Source: Cerasicoccus maritimus (GTDB lineage: Bacteria; Verrucomicrobiota; Verrucomicrobiia; Opitutales; Cerasicoccaceae). Taken from it: a stretch of 64,000 bases of DNA. Below, piece after piece: positions 53,843-64,000 of this stretch. The notes below the pieces were generated by a model. The model made no database searches, was not told the DNA's origin, and saw only the letters and a program-made list of their open reading frames with translations. The stretch lies in assembly GCA_031296935.1 (NCBI GenBank), contig JAVDPD010000012.1, positions 62,001-126,000 of the forward strand, given 5' to 3'. A program made the position numbers and the translations under genes. Each line of letters begins with the position of its first letter. Position 1 is the stretch's first letter.

Positions 53843-55021
53843 ATGAAAACAGCCACCGCCATCCATCCTAACCGACTGCGCCGCTCCCGCCGCGCCGCAT
53901 TCAGCCCCGTCCGCAACCTCACGCCTGAGAGCCTCACCCGCCAGCTCGACGCATTTCACGCTGGCTCGCTCGCCGAGGCCGCCCGTCTGTGGGAAGTCAT
54001 CGAGCAGCGCGACGACATCGTTAAATCCGTTGCCACCAAGCGCAAGAAGGCACCCGCACGTTTCGGCTGGGACATCATTGCCGAGGACAGCTCGCCGCAA
54101 GCTTTGCGTCACAAAGCTTCACTAGAGCAGTTTTATCAAAACGTCGAAGCCACCAGCGCCGTCGACCAAAACGAACGCGGCGGCATGGGCCTGCTCATTC
54201 GCCAAATGATGGACGCCATCGGCAAGCGTTACGCCGTCCACGAAATCGTCTGGCGCCCACAGGCTGGCGCCGAGGCGTCGCTCAGCGCGAGCTTCCGCTT
54301 CGTCCCGCTCTGGTTCTTTGAAAACCGCACCGGCGCGCTACGCCTCCTCCCCAACGACGCCGCGCAGGAAGGCCAAAGCCTCCGCGACGGCGAGTGGCTC
54401 ATCACCACCGGCGACGGCCTCATGGAGGCGACCAGCGTGGCCTACCTCTTCAAGCACCTCCCCCTCCGCGACTGGCTCGTCTACTGCGAGCGCAACGGCA
54501 TGCCCGGCGTCCGCGGCGTGACCGACGCCACACCTGGCAGCGCCGAGTGGGATGAGGCTCTCGACGCCGTTCAGCAGTTTGGCACGGACTTCCGCGCCCT
54601 CATGTCGACCGGCACCGAGATCGAAGTCGTCGACCTCACCCACGGCAACAGCCTCCCCTACCCAGCCCTCATCGAACGCATGGATAAAACCATTGCCACG
54701 CTCTGGCGCGGCTCGCCGATGGGCACCATCCAGGACAGTGGCACCGGCATCAGCCTCATGGGCAAAGAGACCGCGCTGATCGAACGCGAAGATGTCACCC
54801 ACCTATCAGAAATCCTCCACGGTCAGGTCGACCGCTGGGTTACACAATACCTCTTCGGCGAGGCACCCCGCGCTCGCATCCAGATCCGTCATAAAGACGC
54901 GGGCCCATCGGTCAATGAAGTCGACGAAACCCGCGAAGTCATCGCCGAAGCCTTGCCCAAAGCATTCGGCAGTTTCTTCCAACGCTTTTTCCAACCGCAA
55001 ACTTTGCAAGACAAAGCTTAA
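53843..55021 (+). CDS. phage portal protein, Mu gp29-like (DUF935)
   Basis: 392 residues. LTPESLTRQLDAFHAGSLAEAARLWEVIEQRDDIVKSVATKRK is the usual DUF935 opening; WFFENRTGALRL, SVAYLFKHLPLRDWLVYCERNGMPG and the C-terminal LFGEAPRARIQI fit. The family forms the dodecameric portal for DNA entry. Two in-frame palindromes encode ALRHKA (54099-54119) and TLQDKA at the very C-terminus (55001-55017). It is somewhat shorter than Mu gp29 (about 510), mainly at the end. Words like CCTAATTCCTAAAACCT precede the start, as upstream of 50194. Confidence 0.9.
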   Translation: MKTATAIHPNRLRRSRRAAFSPVRNLTPESLTRQLDAFHAGSLAEAARLWEVIEQRDDIVKSVATKRKKAPARFGWDIIAEDSSPQALRHKASLEQFYQNVEATSAVDQNERGGMGLLIRQMMDAIGKRYAVHEIVWRPQAGAEASLSASFRFVPLWFFENRTGALRLLPNDAAQEGQSLRDGEWLITTGDGLMEATSVAYLFKHLPLRDWLVYCERNGMPGVRGVTDATPGSAEWDEALDAVQQFGTDFRALMSTGTEIEVVDLTHGNSLPYPALIERMDKTIATLWRGSPMGTIQDSGTGISLMGKETALIEREDVTHLSEILHGQVDRWVTQYLFGEAPRARIQIRHKDAGPSVNEVDETREVIAEALPKAFGSFFQRFFQPQTLQDKA

Positions 55022-55106
55022 CCACCAACCGCACGACGACGACACGCATCGCCCTCCACCTTACCCACCCTACACACCCTACCCACCTTACACACCCTAC
55101 CCACTT

Positions 55107-55994
55107 ATGAACCAATCCATCACCTCCACCGGTCTCTGCAACGAGATCCCCTCCGTCACGCAGCGCAGCAGCGCCTGGCTCCGCCTCGCCGAGTATGGCG
55201 ACTGGCCGCACAGCCAGGGACTGCAACGCTTTAACCGCTCGTCCGCCGAGCAGCTCGTGAGGCATTTCAAGAGCCTGCGCGGTCGCCTCGCCCGCAAGTT
55301 CGGCGGCCTGCCGGTTTACATCGGTCATCCGGACGACGAGCACTTTGCAGGACAAAGTGGCCACGCTGACACCCGCGCCTATGCGTGGATCGAAGCGCTC
55401 GACGCTCGCCCGGACGGGCTCTACGTCCTCCCCCGCTGGTCCGACGCCGGCCAGAACCTGCTCCGCAATGCGTTCTATAAATTCCTCTCACCGCGCTGGG
55501 CGATGAAGCCGCTCGGCGACGGCGTCTTCGAGCCCGTCCGCCTGATCTCCGTCGGTCTAACGAACCAGCCCAATATCCCGGGCGACGCCATCGCCAACGA
55601 AGCCACCGGCGACGATGCTTCCCCCTCCCCCCAGGTCAACGCCGATGCCGACTGGACCAACGTCCTTGCCAACGAGCGACAGGAGCGCATCGGCGTCATC
55701 CTCGACAACGCAGTCCTCACCGGCGTCATCGCGCCAAACGAACGCGAGCGCTGGCAGGCGGGCCTCACTGCGGACTTCGAGCTCGGCCTCAGTGAGCTCA
55801 AGACCCGCCGCCCCTCCCTGAAGACCACCGCCAGCACGCTGAACCTAAACCTCCGCCAGGCCAGCAACGCGAGCCGCGGCTTTCTGGACCACGTGAACGA
55901 GCGCATTGCGCAAACCGGCGAACCTTTCGCCACGGCATGGAAAGCCGTCAAGCAAGAGCGCCCGGAGCTCTTTGAAGAACTCAATACTTTTTAA
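55107..55994 (+). CDS. phage prohead protease/scaffold, Mu gp32 (I)-like
   Basis: 295 residues from MNQSITSTGLCNEIPS; the ORF stays open upstream through a repeat array, which I do not consider coding. The core LPVYIGHPDDEH, WIEALDARPDGLYVLPRWSDAGQNLLRNAFYKFLSPRW and VGLTNQPNIPG matches Mu-type I-protein proteases. An in-frame palindrome gives HFAGQS. The C-terminal helical half would be the scaffold. It would cleave and mature the prohead. It lies between the portal and the capsid genes, as in Mu. Confidence 0.85.
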   Translation: MNQSITSTGLCNEIPSVTQRSSAWLRLAEYGDWPHSQGLQRFNRSSAEQLVRHFKSLRGRLARKFGGLPVYIGHPDDEHFAGQSGHADTRAYAWIEALDARPDGLYVLPRWSDAGQNLLRNAFYKFLSPRWAMKPLGDGVFEPVRLISVGLTNQPNIPGDAIANEATGDDASPSPQVNADADWTNVLANERQERIGVILDNAVLTGVIAPNERERWQAGLTADFELGLSELKTRRPSLKTTASTLNLNLRQASNASRGFLDHVNERIAQTGEPFATAWKAVKQERPELFEELNTF

Positions 55995-56057
55995 CGCAAA
56001 GTAGCTCTGTGCTGCAAAGCGTTTAACCCAAAACAACCAAGATAGAAAAACAAAATC

Positions 56058-56600
56058 ATGAATACACTAAACGATATCCTCCGCGCCCTCTTCGGCTCGC
56101 GCCCCGTCTTTGCGAATGTCGCAACCGGCGTCCACGAAGGCGGCCTGACCCGTAAACTGTCCTACGCAATTAGCGAACGTTACTTGCTCGGCGCTGGCAC
56201 CTTGAGCGAAAGTGAAGTAACGCTTTGCGGCTCAGACCAAATGCCGCTCGGCGTGATCACTGACTCAGGCAGCGCTGGCGACTACGTCAATGTAGCGCCG
56301 TTGGGCAACGCGTCTTCAACACTGCTGATGGTCGCCAGCGAGGCGATTACCGCCGGTAGTCCGGTCTATGTCGCAGACGACGGCCAAGTACAGAACGAAC
56401 CGGAGTTCGCCGGTGAGTATTACCACGTCGGCCATGCACTGAGCTCCGCCAGCACCGCAGGAGATCTGATCGAAGTGATCCCGCAAACACCCGCGAAGAC
56501 GATCATCATCGACGCCTTTACCGGCACGGCCAGCTCCGACATCGCATCGCTGGGCGCCGCGCTCGCGGATGCGCCCGACAAAGTGATCGTCCTCTCCTAA
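56058..56600 (+). CDS. capsid decoration protein, DUF2190-like
   Basis: 180 residues. The middle (GAGTLSESEVTLCGSDQMPLGVITDSGSAGDYVNV then GSPVYVADDGQVQNEP and YYHVGHALSSASTAGDLIEV) has the beta-barrel pattern of DUF2190-type capsid decoration/cement proteins, which usually precede the major capsid gene. The last ~40 residues (FTGTASSDIASLGAALAD) may be an extra module. Its start follows an A-rich leader with no Shine-Dalgarno. Confidence 0.7.
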   Translation: MNTLNDILRALFGSRPVFANVATGVHEGGLTRKLSYAISERYLLGAGTLSESEVTLCGSDQMPLGVITDSGSAGDYVNVAPLGNASSTLLMVASEAITAGSPVYVADDGQVQNEPEFAGEYYHVGHALSSASTAGDLIEVIPQTPAKTIIIDAFTGTASSDIASLGAALADAPDKVIVLS

Positions 56601-56648
56601 CCCTCCCCCCCTCCAATCCATAAAACAAACTCCCAAGCAAAAAACATC

Positions 56649-57572
56649 ATGACTACACCCGCCATCAATGAAATCCACGCGGCCAACGAAAGCCGTTTTA
56701 ACGCCGCTCACTTCAGCGAAGCCCTCACCGCGTTTACCGTCGGTTGGAAAGACCCGGAGAACCTCGCCGCGCTGCTCGACTTTGTCGCGCCGAGCGTGCC
56801 GGTCGGCCGTCGTTTTGAGTTCCAGAAAGCGAACAACGCCGAGGCGTTTTTCTCCGAGACGGATGACATCCGCGCAATCGGCAGCGCCTTCAAGCGCGTC
56901 GAATACACCGGCGAAATCGTTCAGGCAAAAACGCTCAACAAGGGCCTGACAATCCGCATCGACCACGACGAGATCACCACCGACGACTGGGAAGAGCGCA
57001 CCGTGCAAATCCTGCTCCAACGCCTGTGGCGCAATGAGCTCCGCCGCGCCATCACCGCGCTCGACACTGCCGCGACCAATGCAGCCAAGGTGTGGGACAA
57101 CGCGAGCAACCCAGACGGCGACTTGCGCGCCATGCTCATTGCCGCAGCAGATGAATCTGGCGTGCGCCCGAACCGCCTCATCCTCGGTGAAGGCGCGTGG
57201 GATCTCCGCGCGAGCGCCTATGAAAGCCAAGACAACGCCGGCGCCAATGCAGGCGCGAGCTACACGCTCGATCAACTCGCCAAGAAGCTCTTCCTGGAAG
57301 ATGCCCGCGTGTTCTCCTCGCGTTACCAAAGCACGGCTTCGGCCAAAAGCGCCATTGTCGGCAACGCGGTTTACGCGTTCTTCGGCCAACAGGCGCTGAG
57401 CAAGGACGAGCCGTCGAACCTGAAGCGCTTCGTCACCCCCACCGACGGCGGCGACTTCCGCGTGTATCGCGAAGACCACGCGAAGTTCACCGACATCACC
57501 GTGGAGCACTACAGCTCCGTCATCGCCACCAGCGACCTCGGCGTGCGCAAGCTCTCGGTGTCCGCCTCCTAA
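56649..57572 (+). CDS. phage major capsid protein, Mu gp34 (T)-like position
   Basis: 307 residues. N-terminal helix NAAHFSEALTAFTVGWKDP, then VPVGRRFEFQKANNAEAFF, ITTDDWEERTVQILLQRLWRNELRRA, and a C-terminal YALHF/FGQQAL and YREDHAKFTD, in keeping with a HK97-like capsid of about 300 residues without a long scaffold. It has a putative end with LGVRKLSVSAS. It is the last gene of the module: no tail, head-completion or MuF gene follows. A GC hairpin lies 50 bases downstream. Confidence 0.8.
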   Translation: MTTPAINEIHAANESRFNAAHFSEALTAFTVGWKDPENLAALLDFVAPSVPVGRRFEFQKANNAEAFFSETDDIRAIGSAFKRVEYTGEIVQAKTLNKGLTIRIDHDEITTDDWEERTVQILLQRLWRNELRRAITALDTAATNAAKVWDNASNPDGDLRAMLIAAADESGVRPNRLILGEGAWDLRASAYESQDNAGANAGASYTLDQLAKKLFLEDARVFSSRYQSTASAKSAIVGNAVYAFFGQQALSKDEPSNLKRFVTPTDGGDFRVYREDHAKFTDITVEHYSSVIATSDLGVRKLSVSAS

Positions 57573-57618
57573 CCTCAATACAACGAACTAAACCAACTGT
57601 GTTGCCGAGTTAACTAAA

Positions 57619-57651
57619 GCGCGCGCGGGCCGTCCGATCCGGTCCGCGCGT
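57619..57651 (+). terminator. GC-rich hairpin after the capsid gene
   Basis: CGCGCGGGCC-GTCCGAT-CCGGTCCGCGCG forms a strong stem, about 50 bases after the capsid stop. No T-run follows. It probably ends or stabilises the head-module transcript. No other gene in 57573-57792. Confidence 0.6.
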
Positions 57652-57792
57652 CAGCGTCTCACTGAACGAGAGATTTTTCCAGCATGCAACGAAACCAAAC
57701 TGGTCATAAGGACGGTGTTAAGAAGGGGTGTTACAAAATGCGGCTGAAGGTGAGTGCGATGACTCGGAACAATCAGCCCCCCTTTGACTTGT

Positions 57793-58358
57793 TTAGCCCC
57801 GCAATTCTTGATGCCGGAAACAATCAGTCGTGTGGTCGTTGACCATGCCGACGGCCTGCATGAAGGCGTAGCAGATGGTGGAACCGACGAAGTTGAAGCC
57901 GCGCTTTTTTAAGTCCTTGCTCAGGGCGTCGGAGATCGTGGTCTTTGCGGGGACTTCGGACAGCGAGCTCCAGGTATTTTGGATCGGCGCGCCATCGACG
58001 AAGCGCCACAGGTAGTTGTTGAAGCTGCCAAATTCTTCGATGATCGCCAGCGTGCCGCGGGCGTTCTTCACGAGTGATTCCACCTTCAGCCGGTTGCGGA
58101 TGATGCCCTCGTTCGCGAGGAGTGTTTCCAAATCCTTGGGCCCAAATTCCGCTATGCGCGCGTAGTCGAAATCGTGCAGCGCTGCGCGGTAGTGCTCGCG
58201 TTTGCGGAGGACAGTTATCCAGCTGAGGCCGGCCTGCGCGCCTTCGAGGATGATGAATTCAAAGAGCTTGCGGTCGTCGTGAACGGGGACGCCCCACTCG
58301 CGGTCGTGGTAGTCGACGTAGAGCGGGTCATCGCCGCACCATTCACAACGATGCGGGC

Positions 58359-58362
<4 letters not shown>
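57793..58362 (-). CDS. tag: DNA-3-methyladenine glycosylase I
   Basis: 189 residues from [26 protein letters not shown]; the ORF remains open upstream through the DUF255 gene, which is not family-like. Zn-binding Cys/His (CEWCG, and a C-terminal His/Cys in [10 protein letters not shown]) and the helix-hairpin-helix body ([42 protein letters not shown]) match Tag. It removes 3-methyladenine from DNA. Its ATG overlaps the stop of the DUF255 gene (ATGA), so the two are translationally coupled. Confidence 0.96.
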
Positions 58363-60374
<2,012 letters not shown>

Positions 60375-60379
60375 AAAAA

Positions 60380-60553
60380 TTACAGAGCGGATTTCAAATA
60401 AAGCAGGATGCCGACGACGGCCCCCGCCGCTGCGAGGAGCCCGATCACGGCGCACCCGATCGGGATTTGGCGCACGCCTTCCCCGCACCGTCCGCAATAG
60501 TCGGCGTCTTTGGGCAAAGGGTTTTCGCATTCTCGACAGACTCTCTTACTCAT
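60380..60553 (-). CDS. 57-residue zinc-ribbon membrane protein
   Basis: From ATG 60553 the peptide [20 protein letters not shown] has two CxxC pairs (Cys6/9 and Cys20/23, the latter continuing GRCG), a typical rubredoxin-like zinc ribbon. A hydrophobic helix ([20 protein letters not shown]) follows, with a short tail LKSAL. It ends 5 bp before the DUF255 start. Its position and coupling suggest an operon with DUF255 and tag. Function unknown; the class is often a small membrane-anchored Zn protein. Confidence 0.75.
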   Translation of the reverse strand: MSKRVCRECENPLPKDADYCGRCGEGVRQIPIGCAVIGLLAAAGAVVGILLYLKSAL

Positions 60554-60692
60554 CGACGGTTAGCTTGGGCCGTGAGCGCGCGGAGACCAGCGTAAAGTTC
60601 GAAGCCGCACCACAGGCTCAACCATTGGGAATGACGGGCGACTGACGCTCGACCATCCTTTCACCTTCTTGCGCCAAGCGATAGCGACGCGA

Positions 60693-62504
60693 TTATTCTC
60701 CCTCGGCAGCCAAGCGCATGAAGACCAGGGTGGCGCCCTCCTTCGGGCTGATCTTAGATTTCGCGTTGAAGATGTGGACGTCGCCCTCCTCTTCAATGCA
60801 AAAAAGCAGCACCGCGCGCGCGCCGTATTCTTCATCGAAGGCGGACATATCGAAATTCTCGCGCAGCGTGATGTGTTCGAAAGTGGCGCCGCCAGCCAAC
60901 TGCTTTTCAAAGAAGCCGTAAGTCGCATCTTCAGCAAACAGCGGGTTCATCTTCTTGGACTGGTTGTCCTGAGGGTTGGTGCTCTTCTCCGGAAGCAGGT
61001 GGTAGATATCGGCGCGCTCGATGTAGTCATGCAGCGTGGTCTGGGCAAAGGCGTTGACCTCGTCATTGGCGGTCAGTGCGACGGCGTGGCCGATGTTGGA
61101 GAAATCCAGCTCCTCCAGGAATTCTTCGGAAAAGACATTACCGGGGTGTGCGGTCAGCTCTTGCCGACGCGCACGGTGAACATGAAAGCGGTTGGAGTCG
61201 ATCAGGACGACATCGCCGCCGGCCTGTTTGAGCTCACTTGCCATTTTAATGGCCCAGTCGTGCGCGCCGATAAACAATACGCCCTGCGGGTCCAGGTTGG
61301 ACAGCCCGAGCTTGGCCGAAAGCGGCGCCGCTAACAGCCCATAAAAACCCACCGTCCCTACGACCACGAGCAGCATGACGGCCATCATTTTATCGGCATC
61401 GGCCACCCCTGCTTCTGAGAGCTTGAGCGTGAAAAGCGATGTCAGCGCCACGGCCACAATCCCTCGCGGGGCGAGCATCATGAGCAGCACGCGCTCTTTC
61501 CAGGACGTGCCCGAGCCGATGGTCGACACGAGAATCGCCGCCGGGCGCACGATGACGATCAAGCCCACCACGAAAAGCACACTGTTAACACTGATCGCGT
61601 TGACCGTCTCCGGTGAAACCCGCGCCGCCAGCAAGATAAACAACATCGAGATGAGCAGGATTTGCAGGTTCTCCTTAAAAGCCGAGATGTGACGCACGTC
61701 GAAGAGCTTTTGGTTGCCCATGATGATGCCCAGCAGCGTCACAGTCAGCAGGCCAGATTCTTCCTGGAGGTGATTCGAGACGCCAAATGAACCCAACACC
61801 AGCGCGAGGACCACGAAATTGTGCAAAAACTCAGGCAGCAATTTCAGCTTCACCAAGCCAAGGAGCAGACCGCCACTAAGCGCCGAGAAGATAACGCCGA
61901 TGCCAATTGTTTTCAGCAAGCCCAGCATTACGATCATGCTGCCAGCCATATCTTCGTGCCCATGACCGCCACCCCGGTTTGAGAGCAAGACCTCAAATAC
62001 GAGCACTGCCAGGATCACACCAATGGGATCATTAAGAATACCCTCCCACTTGGCCATGTATTTGACCTTCCCGCGTGGGCGAATGGTGCGCAACATTGGC
62101 CCGATCACCGTCGGCCCAGTCACGGTCAACAGCGCGGCAAACAAGGCGCTCAGCATGCTGTCGAAGCCCAGAAAGAATTTGGCCAGCGCAAAGGTGATGC
62201 CCCAGGTAACGACCACGCCCAGCGACACCAGCCGGACAATCGTCACCCCGGCCTCTCGCAAGTCCGAAAATTTTAAGGTGAGTCCCCCCTCAAATAATAT
62301 GATCGCCACCGCGGCCGAAACTATGGGAAAAAGAAGATCACCAAGCACTGCATCCGGGTTGATCCACCCAGTGACCGGTCCAACCAAGAATCCTGCTCCC
62401 AGCAAAAGCAGGATCGCCGGGATCTTGAGTTTCCAACCCACCCACTGCGCAATCGCGCCCAATGCGATGATCCAGGCGAAGCTGCCATAAATCGAAACCT
62501 CCAT
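60693..62504 (-). CDS. cation:proton antiporter with cytoplasmic RCK/TrkA-N-like domain
   Basis: 603 residues. About 12-13 helices at the N-terminus, with ILFEGGLTLKFSDLREAG and TGPTVIGPMLRTIRPRG plus EGILNDPIGVILAV, are typical of CPA1 (NhaP-type) antiporters, including the ND pair of the ion site. After about residue 405 a soluble region opens with GVLFIGAHDWAIKMASELKQAGGDVVLIDSNRFHV, a Rossmann-type RCK/TrkA-N-like domain. A TrkA-C-like tail ends it (EEEGDVHIFNAKSKIS). It likely exchanges Na+ or K+ for H+ and is nucleotide-regulated. Confidence 0.9.
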   Translation of the reverse strand: MEVSIYGSFAWIIALGAIAQWVGWKLKIPAILLLLGAGFLVGPVTGWINPDAVLGDLLFPIVSAAVAIILFEGGLTLKFSDLREAGVTIVRLVSLGVVVTWGITFALAKFFLGFDSMLSALFAALLTVTGPTVIGPMLRTIRPRGKVKYMAKWEGILNDPIGVILAVLVFEVLLSNRGGGHGHEDMAGSMIVMLGLLKTIGIGVIFSALSGGLLLGLVKLKLLPEFLHNFVVLALVLGSFGVSNHLQEESGLLTVTLLGIIMGNQKLFDVRHISAFKENLQILLISMLFILLAARVSPETVNAISVNSVLFVVGLIVIVRPAAILVSTIGSGTSWKERVLLMMLAPRGIVAVALTSLFTLKLSEAGVADADKMMAVMLLVVVGTVGFYGLLAAPLSAKLGLSNLDPQGVLFIGAHDWAIKMASELKQAGGDVVLIDSNRFHVHRARRQELTAHPGNVFSEEFLEELDFSNIGHAVALTANDEVNAFAQTTLHDYIERADIYHLLPEKSTNPQDNQSKKMNPLFAEDATYGFFEKQLAGGATFEHITLRENFDMSAFDEEYGARAVLLFCIEEEGDVHIFNAKSKISPKEGATLVFMRLAAEGE

Positions 62505-62605
62505 TGAGGCACAAGGCTTTGATTTTCAAAGCCCATCGCAACTCAAAAGAACATTAATGTTTTTTATTGCATAAATACTCAGAATTAGCATCACTTAAAC
62601 CGCTT

Positions 62606-64000
62606 ATGGAGGAAGGCGTTATACACACTCTGATGAGCAACCCGCTAATTGCGCTATTCGTGATTATTGGCAGTGGGCTGCTATTAGGACAAATATCGAT
62701 CAAGGGGGTTAACCTTGGCAGCTCAGGCGTACTCTTTACCGCGCTACTAGCGGGGCACTTCCAGTATGGCCTACCAACGGCGATTGGGTCTGTCGGCTTG
62801 GTGCTCTTCGTGTATTGCGTAGGCATCGGCGCCGGGGGGCGCTTCTTCTCGGCGATTGCGCGCGAGGGTAGCCAACTGGCCTTATTGGCTTTGCTGATCG
62901 TCGTCATTGGAACCGCATTGGCCTATGGATTGGCGCTCGCGCTGGACATCCCGGCGGACTTGGCGGCGGGTATATTTGCAGGCTCCTTAACGAGCACACC
63001 GGCCCTCGCGGCAGCCAGCGAAAGCCTGTCCAACGTCGGGGAGTCGGCGCTGGTCATTGGCTACGGCATCGCCTACCCCTTTGGGGTCGCTGGGGTGGTA
63101 ATCGTCATTCAGGTGCTGCCCAAGTTCCTGAAGTGGGATCTGAAAAAGGCCGCTGCCGAAGCCAAAGACCCGCGCGAAACCGAAGCCCGCGTCGAAAACG
63201 TCCTCGTCGAAGTGACTAACCCCAATCTCGAAGGCAAACGCATTTCCGAGAGCGGCCTGGCACAGTTCAATGCTTGTCAGGCATCTCGTGTCCAACGCGG
63301 CGAAAAGCTCGAACCGCTCAGCTACGACGACACGTTTCACGTCGGCCAGCGCCTCATGCTCGTCGGCCTGACCAAGGAGATCGGCATCGCGATAGACTAC
63401 CTCGGCAAACGCTGCGACCAGTCCCCCCTGCGCGACGTAGAAAACGAGAAACGGGAGCTCGCCGTGACCAGCAAGGACTTTGCCGGTAAAAATTTACGCG
63501 ACATCGCGCCGTTGAAAAACCACGGCGTCGTCATCACCCGCGTATCTCGCCTGGGCCTCACCTTTGTGCCCAACGCATCGACCGTGATTGAAAACCACGA
63601 CGTACTGACCGTCGTTGGCCGCCCGGAAGCCATTAAAGGCTTCTCCGAAACCGTGGGCCACCGCAGTAACAGTGTCGACGAGACCGACTTGCTGTCGCTC
63701 TCCCTGGGCCTCGCCCTGGGGATCATTGTGGGCCTGATCCCGGTGAAGCTGCCCGGCGGCAGCCCCTTAACGCTTGGCCTCGCTGGCGGGCCGTTAATCA
63801 CCGGCCTCGTGTTGGGTCACTTTGGCCGCGTAGGCCGCATCGTGGGGCATATTCCCCGCCCAACGCGCATGCTCTTGCAGGAATTTGGTCTCGTGCTGTT
63901 CCTCGCTGATGCTGGCGTCAAGGGCGGCGGCGCGCTCGTGGCGACCTTGCAGGAATACGGCTTCGTGCTCTTTGGCATGGGCGTCGTGCTGACCGTTGCG
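62606..64000 (+). CDS. AspT/YidE-like transporter with TrkA-C domains, partial
   Basis: 465 codons visible, open to the window end. Starts at ATG 62606 (MEEGVIHTLMSNPL) or 62633. The N-terminal half has AspT-type helices (GVNLGSSGVLFTALLAGH, VGLVLFVYCVGIGAGGRFF), two cytoplasmic TrkA-C-like domains around VLVEVTNPNLEGKRI and AVTSKDFAGKNLRDIAPL, then further helices (LGLALGIIVGLIPVKLPG, GLAGGPLITGLVLGHFG) matching the repeat. The family exchanges amino acids or carries anions; the substrate here is unknown. It diverges from the antiporter. The C-terminus lies beyond the window. Confidence 0.85.
   Translation, partial: MEEGVIHTLMSNPLIALFVIIGSGLLLGQISIKGVNLGSSGVLFTALLAGHFQYGLPTAIGSVGLVLFVYCVGIGAGGRFFSAIAREGSQLALLALLIVVIGTALAYGLALALDIPADLAAGIFAGSLTSTPALAAASESLSNVGESALVIGYGIAYPFGVAGVVIVIQVLPKFLKWDLKKAAAEAKDPRETEARVENVLVEVTNPNLEGKRISESGLAQFNACQASRVQRGEKLEPLSYDDTFHVGQRLMLVGLTKEIGIAIDYLGKRCDQSPLRDVENEKRELAVTSKDFAGKNLRDIAPLKNHGVVITRVSRLGLTFVPNASTVIENHDVLTVVGRPEAIKGFSETVGHRSNSVDETDLLSLSLGLALGIIVGLIPVKLPGGSPLTLGLAGGPLITGLVLGHFGRVGRIVGHIPRPTRMLLQEFGLVLFLADAGVKGGGALVATLQEYGFVLFGMGVVLTVA

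Noticed and set aside
50725..55104. CTACACACC arrays as a CRISPR
   Set aside because: No constant-length repeat with unique spacers, and no cas genes; the units are short and degenerate.
54792..55106. N-terminal extension of the protease ORF
   Set aside because: It overlaps the portal gene and a repeat array in another frame; the family start is at 55107.

Overview
The window looks like a chromosomal segment of a marine Verrucomicrobiota bacterium, probably the Opitutae/Puniceicoccales branch. The reasons are a pseudopilin-like protein of the Verru_Chthon cassette A type, a PEP-CTERM surface protein, sulfatases next to GH16 and GH1 enzymes, and a standalone OvoA-C-terminal-like methyltransferase. 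This placement is inferred from gene content; no marker gene was compared.

Layout. 1-25.7 kb is mostly housekeeping: two glycosyltransferase-like genes, dnaE, a membrane-anchored hydrolase, hrpB diverging from a secreted trypsin-like protease, a heparinase II/III-like lyase, slyX, a PfkB kinase, the methyltransferase, tex, an AraC regulator diverging from a sugar isomerase/oxidoreductase pair, a GT2 enzyme, two small membrane proteins, a periplasmic redoxin and cysE. 26-46.9 kb is a more AT-rich polysaccharide-utilisation locus. A divergent promoter region near 34.6-34.9 kb separates a leftward unit (GH1, giant pseudopilin-like protein, two small proteins, sodium/solute symporter) from a rightward unit (GH16, a GH1 fused to an AraC DNA-binding domain, a second GH16 with agarase-type binding modules, a PEP-CTERM protein, two sulfatases). 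The secreted GH16 enzymes would cut a polymer, probably a sulfated galactan. The GH1 enzymes and sulfatases lack signal peptides and would finish oligosaccharides in the cytoplasm. 47-50 kb holds a MITE-like element, tRNA-Gly(CCC), an orphan solute-binding protein and corA. 50.2-57.6 kb is a Mu-like phage head module (membrane proteins, small and large terminase, portal, protease, decoration protein, major capsid) with no tail, MuF, integrase or transposase genes. 57.8-64 kb holds tag, a DUF255 thioredoxin-fold gene and a 57-residue zinc-ribbon protein in one operon, then two large transporters.

The most striking items are: (1) the single-ORF fusion of an apparently intact GH1 beta-glycosidase to an AraC helix-turn-helix domain, together with two GTCG direct repeats of exactly 22 bp period at similar distances (133-142 bp) upstream of two genes of the same locus; (2) a GH16 catalytic domain split by what reads as a circularly permuted DNRLRE-type module; (3) a dispersed palindrome (ACTTTG, 5 bases, CAAAGT) with more than 20 copies, many supplying or abutting stop codons and about a dozen inside genes in only two of the three possible frames, dense in the phage module and absent from the polysaccharide locus; and (4) the head-only phage module with CTACACACC-type leader arrays before several start codons.
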